Shown here in pieces: positions 12,979 to 18,803 of a stretch of DNA of 18,803 bases. How positions within the stretch are numbered: the first letter of the stretch is position 1; each line of letters starts with the position of its first letter. The position numbers were made by a program, and so were the translations under genes. Under the pieces are notes generated by a model, which was not told the origin of the DNA, searched no databases, and saw nothing but the letters and a program-made list of their open reading frames with translations. The stretch comes from Verrucomicrobiales bacterium (GTDB taxonomy: Bacteria > Verrucomicrobiota > Verrucomicrobiia > Verrucomicrobiales > DEV007), in NCBI GenBank assembly GCA_023253615.1, contig JALRFZ010000299.1, positions 1 through 18,803 on the forward strand, in the 5' to 3' direction.

Positions 12979-14094
12979 TCAGGGTTGCGACGGGATCTTC
13001 TTCAGCTTTCCGCCGAGATCCTCCAGCAACGCCCCGAGATTCTTCAGTTCTTCCATCACCTCGGGATTCTGCGAGAGCAATTGCAGGAACCTCTGCGCGG
13101 GCGAACTCGTCGGGCCGGACGCCGCGGCGCCCGCCGCCGGGATGGTCCACGCATCGAGCCAGGTCGTCCCGCCTTTCACGAATCCCTCAGCGAGCAATCT
13201 CTCCTCGAAGTCGGGCATGTGGGCGGCTCCGTAAAAAATGGCGTAGGTCCCGCGCCCCTGCTTCGCGCGGACTTCGGCGAACTTCTCCATCACGATGCGG
13301 TTGCGCTCGCTCACGAGCACGGTTCCATCCGTGGCTTCGAGGCGGGTGATAAAGGTCTCGGCCTCGCCCAGGAGAGGCGCGACGCCGCGCTTCAACTCGG
13401 CGCTGTTTCCGGTGAGGAAGGCATCGAGCATCTTTCGCAGCATGGCCTGCATCGCCGCTTCGTCGCCGGCGATGCCGATGCCGCCGTCTTCGTCGGCCAG
13501 GGCCATGGTACGGGTCAGGAGCGAGAAGATCGATTCGTTGCGCGCCTTCATGAGGGCCTCGAACTCGACCCACGCGACATCGGCATGCACGAAGTTCGGC
13601 GCGGAATAATCGATCGCCTCGGTCTGGTATTCGAGCCCGAGAAAGGACTTCGCGAGTTGCTGGAGCCCGCGGATCGTGCCGACCTCCTCCGAGGTCTTTC
13701 CGTCCGCCGGGGCCTCCGTCGGAATGGGCCCGCCCACCATTTCATAGAGCACCACGTCGTAAGCGCGGAGCCGCTCGTCCAGCCCGTCGAAATAGGCCGC
13801 GTCCGCAAGATGCACGACACCGACGAGATCGACGATGACCCCGTCTTTTTCGAAGCGCACCACCGCGGTTTGCAGCCGGTCGGAACCGTCCCCACCCGCA
13901 TCGCCTGCCGCCCCGGATGACGGAACGAAATGCAGGTATTGCGAGACCACCCCCTCCGCGGCGGCGGCATCCGCTTTCTCCAACCCGGGACCCGGCAGCC
14001 GGGGTGCGGGAGGAGAGGGAACCTCCGTGCCCTGACCCGAAAGGGAAGCGACCCAACAAGGCAGCACGGCGAGTACAGGGAGGAGGCGTTTCAT
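12979..14094 (-). CDS. Secreted TraB/GumN (Tiki)-family protein
   Basis: 371 residues. Residues 1-22 are a signal peptide (MKRLLPVLAVLPCWVASLSG). The family motifs are present: GVVH (92-95) followed by ADAAYFDGLDERL and the acidic YEMVGG (Glu118), then SERNRIVMEKFAE (Glu263, Asn265), and YGAAHMPDFEERL (289-292 GAAH). Two GxxH motifs and an ERN-type motif define the TraB/PrgY/GumN/Tiki fold, a putative metalloprotease family. An insertion of ~80 residues between the halves is helical. The C-terminal ~60 residues (LQLLSQNPEVMEELKNL...) are predicted helical and charged. GAGAGG just before ATG 14094 is a fair ribosome binding site. It follows the PQQ-propeller gene after 49 bases and is probably co-transcribed. 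Protease activity is inferred from the family only. Confidence 0.83.
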   Translation of the reverse strand: MKRLLPVLAVLPCWVASLSGQGTEVPSPPAPRLPGPGLEKADAAAAEGVVSQYLHFVPSSGAAGDAGGDGSDRLQTAVVRFEKDGVIVDLVGVVHLADAAYFDGLDERLRAYDVVLYEMVGGPIPTEAPADGKTSEEVGTIRGLQQLAKSFLGLEYQTEAIDYSAPNFVHADVAWVEFEALMKARNESIFSLLTRTMALADEDGGIGIAGDEAAMQAMLRKMLDAFLTGNSAELKRGVAPLLGEAETFITRLEATDGTVLVSERNRIVMEKFAEVRAKQGRGTYAIFYGAAHMPDFEERLLAEGFVKGGTTWLDAWTIPAAGAAASGPTSSPAQRFLQLLSQNPEVMEELKNLGALLEDLGGKLKKIPSQP

Positions 14095-14143
14095 CTTACC
14101 TCTCTGGACGCGGGACGAGTGAAAACCTTAGAAACCGGATCAA

Positions 14144-15388
14144 TCACTCCGATTTCATGTCGAGCACGACGATCTGCCCGCCCGCATTGCGACAATAGAC
14201 GCGGCCGTTCACGAAGACCGGCACGGTCCAGACCTTCGGCTCGACGACCTGTTGTTTGAAGACCGGCGCATAGGCCGTCGGGGTCGCCGGCGCCACCTGC
14301 AGCTCGCCGCCTTCGCTGAGGACGAGGAGATTTCCCTGCACCGCCATCACCGTGCCGTGGCCCACGGAGGAATCGGTCCATTTCACCTTACCGGTGGCGA
14401 GCTCGAGACAGCGCAGCCCGGTGCCATCCTGCCCCTCGTTCCCGGTGACACCGTAGATATGGCCGTCGATCAACACGGGCGCGTTCATCTGCGCCTGCAT
14501 CTCGCGGTTCTGCCAGATCTTTTCCGGCTCGCCCTTCTCGGCCCACTTCACGAGGGTCGCGCCTTTCCCGTAGCCGCTGGAAATGAAGACCGTGTCGCCC
14601 GAGACGATGGGGTCGGCGGCGTTGACGCCGTAGCGGGTCATCCACTTGTGCCGCCACACCTCCGTGCCGTTGCTGGCATCGACGCAGACATAGGCGCGTT
14701 TGTTCGAGAAAATCACGAGACGCCATCCGTTGCGGGTCACGGGATGCGGCATCGAATAGCCGGCCTCCTCGTTGTCCGATTTCCAGATGACCGAGCCGTC
14801 GCTCTTCTTCAGGTTGATGCCAGAGTCTCCCGCGTTGATGAACAGCCAGTCATCCCAGACGAGGGGCGCGCCGGTGAATCCCCAGGTCGGCTTGGTGTAT
14901 TGGAAATCGGTCTGCAGATGCTTCTGCCAGAGGACTTTTCCGCTCGAGAGTTCCAGACAGAAAAGTTCCCCCTCGCGGGCGAGATGGTAGACGCGGTCGC
15001 CGTCGATCGTCGCGGTACCGGTGGTGCCGCCCTGGAAATAGAGATCGCCGAGCGGCTGCGGGTAGGAGAAGGCCCAGCGCCGCGCGCCGGTCGCCTCGTC
15101 GAGACAATAGAGCGTGTCCTTCTCCTTGCCGTCGTGTCCGCTGATGACGACGCTGCCGGCGGAAATGACAGGCGCGCTGTAGCCGAGACCCACCGCGCTT
15201 TTCCACAACACCTTCGCTTCGCCCGAGGTGCGCAGACCGCCCTCGGTGGAGATGCCGTCGAGCGCCGGTCCCCGGTAGCGCGCCCAGTCGGCCCCGTGGA
15301 GCCCGGGTTGGGCGGCGTCAGGCAGGAGGAGGGCGGAAAGAAACAGTGCTGGATTGACGTGGGGAAACGAAAAGGGCAGCATCGACAT
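14144..15388 (-). CDS. Secreted PQQ-binding-like beta-propeller repeat protein
   Basis: 414 residues. A hydrophobic N-terminal segment (NPALFLSALLLPDAAQPG) before the first blade suggests export. The mature part opens with ADWARYRGPALDGIS, the usual start of this family in PVC bacteria, and continues through repeated blades of the type LYCLDEATGARRWAF, LFCLELSSGKVLWQK, AYVCVDASNGTEVWRH, LRCLELATGKVKWTD. The A-x-T/S-G-x-x-x-W motif marks PQQ-like (WD40-like) repeats, about six to eight blades. It lacks the dehydrogenase active-site insertions of true quinoprotein alcohol dehydrogenases, so a binding or scaffold role is more likely than catalysis. ATG 15388 directly abuts the ATG of the divergent epimerase gene; Met3 at 15382 is the alternative start. 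The TraB-type gene follows downstream. Confidence 0.85.
   Translation of the reverse strand: MSMLPFSFPHVNPALFLSALLLPDAAQPGLHGADWARYRGPALDGISTEGGLRTSGEAKVLWKSAVGLGYSAPVISAGSVVISGHDGKEKDTLYCLDEATGARRWAFSYPQPLGDLYFQGGTTGTATIDGDRVYHLAREGELFCLELSSGKVLWQKHLQTDFQYTKPTWGFTGAPLVWDDWLFINAGDSGINLKKSDGSVIWKSDNEEAGYSMPHPVTRNGWRLVIFSNKRAYVCVDASNGTEVWRHKWMTRYGVNAADPIVSGDTVFISSGYGKGATLVKWAEKGEPEKIWQNREMQAQMNAPVLIDGHIYGVTGNEGQDGTGLRCLELATGKVKWTDSSVGHGTVMAVQGNLLVLSEGGELQVAPATPTAYAPVFKQQVVEPKVWTVPVFVNGRVYCRNAGGQIVVLDMKSE
15354..15382 (+). promoter_or_regulatory. Weak candidate promoter of the aldose epimerase gene inside the divergent CDS
   Basis: TTGACG (15354-15359, five of six to the -35) is 17 bases before CAGCAT (15377-15382, three of six to the -10). 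ATG 15389 comes six bases later. Since the two divergent start codons abut, any promoter for this gene must lie within the first codons of the propeller gene, and this is the best match there. Confidence 0.25.
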
Positions 15389-16495
15389 ATGCCTAACGTC
15401 ACGCAAATCCCGGCCTTCGCAACCGCCATCTTGGCGGCGTTGCTCCATGCCGCGCCCGTCCCCGCGGCCTCCGCGCCCACGGTGACGGAGTCCGCCTGGG
15501 GCCGCCTGCCGGATGGCCGCCCCGTCCGCACCTTTACCCTGACGAACGCACAAGGCACCCGCGTCGTCCTCGCCGAATACGGCGCGCTCCTCGTCTCCGT
15601 CGAGACGCCGGACAGGGAGGGTCGGATCGGTCACGTGACCCTCTTCTACCGGTCGCTCGAGGAGGCGCTCGCGGGCGGGGTCTTCGGTTCGGTGATCGGG
15701 CGATTCGCCAACCGCATCTCCGGAGGCGGCTTCACCATCGACGGGGAACGCCACGATCTCGAGAGCGTGAACGGCGACGGCGTCCACATCCACGGCGGCA
15801 AGACCGGATTCCACCGGCAGCTCTGGCAGGGCCGGGCGGAGGGGGGCGGTGTCACCTTCTCCCTCGCCAGTGAAGACGGACACGAGGGATATCCCGGCAA
15901 GGTCGAAGTGTCCGTCACCTACACCCTGACAAACGACTCCACCCTCCGCCTCACCTACACCGGCACCACCGGCCGGACCACCCCTCTGAACCTCACCAAC
16001 CACGTCTATTTCAATCTCTCCGGCACGGGCGACATCCGCGGACACGAACTGCACATGGATTGCGCGGAAGTGCTCGCGGTCGATTCGCGGAAAGTCCCCA
16101 CCGGCGCGCTCCTCCCCGTCGCGGGCACGCCCTTCGATTTCCGCACCGCCAAAACCGTCGGCCGCGACATCGGGTCGGTCGAGGGCGGCGGATATGATCA
16201 TTGTTTTGTCATCCCCCGCGGGGCCGCGGGGAAGGGCGGCGAGCCAGTGGCCTTCGCCACCTTGTCGGACCCGGCGTCCGGCCGCACGCTGGAAATCGCC
16301 ACGACCAAACCCGGCGTGCAGATCTTCACCGCCAATTCCTTCAACGGCAGTCCGTATCCGCGGTGGGGTGGGATTTGTTTTGAAACCCAGTTTTATCCCG
16401 ACTCGCCGAACCGCCCCGAATTCCCCCCATGTCTCCTCCGTCCCGGAGAGCGCTACGCCCACGTCACCGAATTCCGTTTCGGCGTCTCGCCTTGA
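15389..16495 (+). CDS. galM: Secreted aldose 1-epimerase (mutarotase)
   Basis: 368 residues. Interconverts alpha and beta anomers of aldoses such as galactose or glucose. A signal peptide covers residues 1-28 (PAFATAILAALLHAAPVPAASA), so it should act in the periplasm, unlike cytoplasmic GalM of E. coli. Conserved features are GSVIGRFANRI (100-110), VHIHGGKTGFHRQLW with His135, LTNHVYFNLSG with catalytic acid His205, GYDHCFV (269-274) and CFETQFYPDSPN with catalytic base Glu332. All catalytic residues are in place. No alternative start close by preserves the signal peptide, so ATG 15389 is firm even though it touches the divergent start codon. The small membrane protein gene follows after 55 bases. 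A periplasmic role in polysaccharide breakdown is inferred. Confidence 0.92.
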   Translation: MPNVTQIPAFATAILAALLHAAPVPAASAPTVTESAWGRLPDGRPVRTFTLTNAQGTRVVLAEYGALLVSVETPDREGRIGHVTLFYRSLEEALAGGVFGSVIGRFANRISGGGFTIDGERHDLESVNGDGVHIHGGKTGFHRQLWQGRAEGGGVTFSLASEDGHEGYPGKVEVSVTYTLTNDSTLRLTYTGTTGRTTPLNLTNHVYFNLSGTGDIRGHELHMDCAEVLAVDSRKVPTGALLPVAGTPFDFRTAKTVGRDIGSVEGGGYDHCFVIPRGAAGKGGEPVAFATLSDPASGRTLEIATTKPGVQIFTANSFNGSPYPRWGGICFETQFYPDSPNRPEFPPCLLRPGERYAHVTEFRFGVSP

Positions 16496-16550
16496 ACAAA
16501 GCCCTTGCCTTGTCCCGCCTTCGGGCGAAGGAATCGCACCCGCCCCGGCC

Positions 16551-17285
16551 ATGCGTCTGAAGATCCCCCTGCTCGTGCTGCTCTGCGGCGTCCACCTCGC
16601 CGACGCCGTGCCCGCCGCCGCCGCATGGACCTTCCGCAGCGGCGAGACCTTGCCGGGCGATCCGATCGCCTTTGATTTCGATCGGAAGACCCTGACTTTC
16701 CACGATCCGCTCTCCGACAGGGAGACGATCGTGCCGACGCTCCGGCTCTCCCTGCGCAGCCGACAGCAGCTCCTCGTCTCGCCCCTGTTCCACCGCGGCG
16801 ACCGCGACGACGCCCTCTGGACACCCGAAAAGCGGCGCCTCCTCATCCCCGCCCTCGGCATCCCCGCCGCGGCCCTCTTCATCGCCTTCTGGGGCGCGTC
16901 CATTTTCATCGCGGGAAGATTCAATCCCCTCCTCGCCTTCATCGGCTTCACCGGATCGTGGGTCGTGCTGCTGATTTTCGCGGTTTGTTATGCCTTTCTC
17001 GAGATGCGTCTCGACGGCGGATCGAGAATCCTCCTTCTCGGCGCCGTCGTGGCCCTCGGGGTGACACCACTCTACCTTTCGGCGGTCTACAACTGCACCT
17101 ATCTCCGGGCCCAGGCCGTGTTGCTCTCCCACCTCGTCGCGGGCGTAGTCGTGCTCGCTCTCGGCCTCACCGCCACCGGTCTCATCGCGGGACGGGAAAA
17201 GACCGAAGCCTGGTGGGATCGCACCGTCTTCGAGCCGGTCGGTCTCATCGCCCCGGGTCAGGCGACGACTCCACCAGCCCCGTGA
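16551..17285 (+). CDS. Membrane protein with SHD1-like N-terminal domain, function unknown
   Basis: 244 residues. Residues 1-25 are a signal peptide (MRLKIPLLVLLCGVHLADAV, then PAAAA). Residues 26-78 (WTFRSGETLPGDPIAF...KTLTFHDPLSDRETIVPTLRLSL) resemble by pattern the SLA1-homology-1-like domain common in Planctomycetes and Verrucomicrobia proteins (W-x-G-x-x-F-x-x-V-x-L-x-V-P-x-x-x-L-S). Four hydrophobic segments follow at about 97-121, 127-151, 159-180 and 186-212, then a short cytoplasmic or exported tail. GAAGGAA about 20 bases before ATG 16551 is a possible ribosome binding site at unusual distance. It follows galM on the same strand and its 3' end overlaps the convergent cupin gene by 41 bases. 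I do not recognise a function. Confidence 0.75.
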   Translation: MRLKIPLLVLLCGVHLADAVPAAAAWTFRSGETLPGDPIAFDFDRKTLTFHDPLSDRETIVPTLRLSLRSRQQLLVSPLFHRGDRDDALWTPEKRRLLIPALGIPAAALFIAFWGASIFIAGRFNPLLAFIGFTGSWVVLLIFAVCYAFLEMRLDGGSRILLLGAVVALGVTPLYLSAVYNCTYLRAQAVLLSHLVAGVVVLALGLTATGLIAGREKTEAWWDRTVFEPVGLIAPGQATTPPAP

Positions 17286-17754
17286 GCCATTGAAGATAGG
17301 CGGGTGCCCCGTCGGAAAATTCCTCGGGCGACCAATCGGCGAAGACCTTGTCCTCCTCGTTGAAAGGACCACGCTTGATCTCGAGGATCATCGTATCCTC
17401 GGCCAGCGCCAGCACCGAATGCCAGACGCGCGCCTCGATATCGACGAGCCCGCCGACGCCGAGCCGGTGGGTCGTCAGGACGTTTCCCTCCGCATCGAAG
17501 GTGACGAATCCGAGGCACCCTGACATCACCATCAAGGTCTCCGTCGCCCATTCGCGCGGATGCTGGTGGGCGCGGATGTAGGTGCCCGGCTGCATGAAGT
17601 TGATCATGCGCTGCACGAGATCCGCCTGCCCCCGGTGGAAGGGCAGCAGCATGCGGCGGCGCGGGCTGAGACGGGACTCGCGCAGCCCCTCCTCGCGCAG
17701 TGCGGGCGTGAGTTCGAAAACGGAACCGCTCGGGTTGGGCAGGGCGAGTTTCAT
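17245..17754 (-). CDS. WbuC-family cupin metalloprotein
   Basis: 169 residues. The cupin core shows PGTYIRAHQHPREWATETLMV (His63, His65, Glu72 as likely metal ligands) and the second motif VWHSVLAL (His112), followed by ILEIKRGPFNEEDK, a strand and tail typical of WbuC proteins, which were first seen in O-antigen gene clusters. The reaction is unknown for the family. ATG 17754 is preferred; an in-frame TTG at 17760 adds only two residues. The gene follows the EamA transporter after 52 bases on the same strand and probably shares its transcript. Its 3' end overlaps the convergent membrane protein gene (17245-17285). No other surface-polysaccharide genes are visible here, so the context does not confirm an O-antigen role. 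Confidence 0.85.
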   Translation of the reverse strand: MKLALPNPSGSVFELTPALREEGLRESRLSPRRRMLLPFHRGQADLVQRMINFMQPGTYIRAHQHPREWATETLMVMSGCLGFVTFDAEGNVLTTHRLGVGGLVDIEARVWHSVLALAEDTMILEIKRGPFNEEDKVFADWSPEEFSDGAPAYLQWLTGLVESSPDPGR

Positions 17755-17806
17755 GCGCAAGGGATCGCGCCGAACCGGGCCGACGGCAAGAAAAAGGCGC
17801 GCGGTC

Positions 17807-18718
17807 TCATCCGCTCTTCCAGTTCAGCACCGCCACCCCCGCGATCATCAACAGCAGCGCGACCGCCTTCCAACGCAGGTTGTGGCGCTCTTTCAGGATG
17901 AGGATACCTCCGAGGAATCCCACCATCGCCGAGGTGCGGCGGATCGGAGAAATCACGGAGATGAGAGCGCCCTCCGAAGCGATCGCGGCGAAATAGAGGG
18001 CATCGGTGACGAGCAGTCCGACCCCGACCGCGGGGATCATCCAGCGCCATTCGAAGGTGCCGCGATCCGCCGGTGTCAAACCATACCGCCACACCAGCAC
18101 GAAGGGCAGCATCACCACCACGAGGTAGACGGCGAACCAGAATTGCAGCGTCGCGACGCGGAGGCCGAGAGTTTGGAGCAGCACCTTGTCGTAGACCGCG
18201 CTCATCGCGCCCAGCAGGGTCGCGAGGATGAGGCAGGCGACCCATTTGTCGCGGTGGAAGCGGATCCCTTCCGCCCGCCCCAGCAGGGAGAAGGCGTAAA
18301 ACGCCACGAGGATCATGCCGACGCCGAGCCACTGGATGGGCGAGGGTTTTTCCCCGAGAAAGGCGACCGCGAAAAGGATCGTCCAGAGCGGCGCGCTCGA
18401 CCGCACCGGACCCGCGATGGTGATCGGCAGGTGTTTCAAGGCGAAGTATCCGAAGATCCACGAGGCCGACACCAGCACCCCCTTGCCGAAGAGAAAGCCA
18501 TGCTCGCGCCACGAGAGCGGATCGATCGCCAGCCCCGCCTGCCACGCCCCGGGCAGGAGCGGTGTGACCACGCGCAGGACGAGCCAGACAAGCATCCCCG
18601 TGAGCGCCCCGAAGAACAGCACCGGCGGCACCGCGTTGTTCCGCACCGCGAGCTTCTTCAGCAGGTCGTAGACGCCCAGGACCAGCGCCGAGCAGACGGA
18701 GAGAAGGACCCAGGACAT
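17807..18718 (-). CDS. EamA/DMT-family transporter
   Basis: 303 residues with ten predicted membrane helices in two EamA repeats. The first repeat ends with PVRSSAPLWTILFAVAFLGEKPSPIQWLG and the second with PIRRTSAMVGFLGGILILKERHNLRWKAVAL; the P-x-R...(L)GE/KE pattern is typical of drug/metabolite transporters. The substrate cannot be read from the sequence. ATG 18718 is chosen; a GTG at 18721 directly upstream is in frame and is the only alternative. The start codon lies within the 100-base palindrome, so only the 35 bases up to the palindrome centre can be trusted as true upstream DNA. The cupin gene follows downstream on the same strand. Confidence 0.88.
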   Translation of the reverse strand: MSWVLLSVCSALVLGVYDLLKKLAVRNNAVPPVLFFGALTGMLVWLVLRVVTPLLPGAWQAGLAIDPLSWREHGFLFGKGVLVSASWIFGYFALKHLPITIAGPVRSSAPLWTILFAVAFLGEKPSPIQWLGVGMILVAFYAFSLLGRAEGIRFHRDKWVACLILATLLGAMSAVYDKVLLQTLGLRVATLQFWFAVYLVVVMLPFVLVWRYGLTPADRGTFEWRWMIPAVGVGLLVTDALYFAAIASEGALISVISPIRRTSAMVGFLGGILILKERHNLRWKAVALLLMIAGVAVLNWKSG

Positions 18719-18803
18719 CACTCGTTCTCTTTCGCCCTCAATTCTTGTCGCGGCCGCGACAAGAATTGAGGGCGAAAGAGAACGAGTGATGTCCTGGGTC
18801 CTT
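18704..18803. repeat. Perfect 100-base palindrome ending at the window edge
   Basis: Positions 18704-18753 and 18754-18803 are exact reverse complements with no loop; the centre is GCGGCCGC. The left arm includes the first 15 coding bases of the transporter gene and its upstream DNA, so the right arm repeats its start codon on the other strand. Such a long perfect palindrome that stops exactly at the end of the sequence is most easily explained as a fold-back at a contig end. Confidence 0.97.

Noticed and set aside
18704..18803. A second, head-to-head copy of the EamA transporter gene beginning at 18789
   Set aside because: The apparent start is only the mirror half of the palindrome and ends with the sequence; it is most likely a fold-back artefact, so no gene is called.

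Overview
The window is GC-rich, densely coded bacterial chromosome. It holds 17 intact protein genes, one 5'-truncated gene at the left edge and one probable leader peptide. I see no rRNA, tRNA, insertion sequence, prophage or CRISPR array. The gene mix suggests a Verrucomicrobiota-like (PVC group) bacterium: an excisionase-type helix-turn-helix fused ahead of a receiver domain, a secreted PQQ-type beta-propeller, a PVC-like SHD1-resembling membrane protein, a second AroE of divergent type, and few clear Shine-Dalgarno sites. This assignment is inferred from content; there is no marker gene to prove it.

Layout, left to right. (1) 1-205: end of an Obg-type GTPase. (2) 268-2001: a 19-codon Ile-rich leader peptide, a hairpin with a T6 tract, then citramalate synthase (cimA), the entry to isoleucine synthesis; this looks like an attenuated biosynthetic gene. 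(3) 2020-2877 (-): secreted M23 peptidase, convergent with cimA. (4) 2878-3375: about 500 bases without a convincing gene. (5) 3376-3936 (+): HTH-receiver protein, then two back-to-back terminators facing a small secreted Gly/Tyr-rich protein (4117-4473, -). (6) 7469 down to 4622 (-): dhaK, dhaL and aroE on one strand, with stem-loops in both spacers; the dhaL-aroE spacer carries a large TACTC-rich inverted repeat. (7) 7609-8862 (+): secreted C39-like cysteine peptidase. (8) 10844 down to 8872 (-): pyrimidine-nucleoside phosphorylase overlapping by ATGA with a lipoprotein that carries a PD-(D/E)xK-like motif. (9) 11000-12930 (+): a divergent AroE homologue followed by an Rpn/YhgA-type nuclease-like protein. 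(10) 15388 down to 12979 (-): secreted PQQ-propeller protein and a TraB/GumN-type protein. (11) 15389-17285 (+): secreted aldose 1-epimerase and a four-helix membrane protein. (12) 18718 down to 17245 (-): EamA transporter and WbuC-type cupin. (13) 18704-18803: a perfect 100-base palindrome ending exactly at the window edge, most likely an assembly fold-back.

Recurring themes: many products are secreted, start codons often lack a Shine-Dalgarno sequence, and at least two genes (7609 and 11000) have the same TACACT -10-like box 7-8 bases before the ATG, as expected for leaderless transcripts. The best candidates for something undescribed are the cimA leader, the nuclease-like lipoprotein coupled to nucleoside phosphorylase, the divergent AroE, and the reversed-order HTH-receiver protein.
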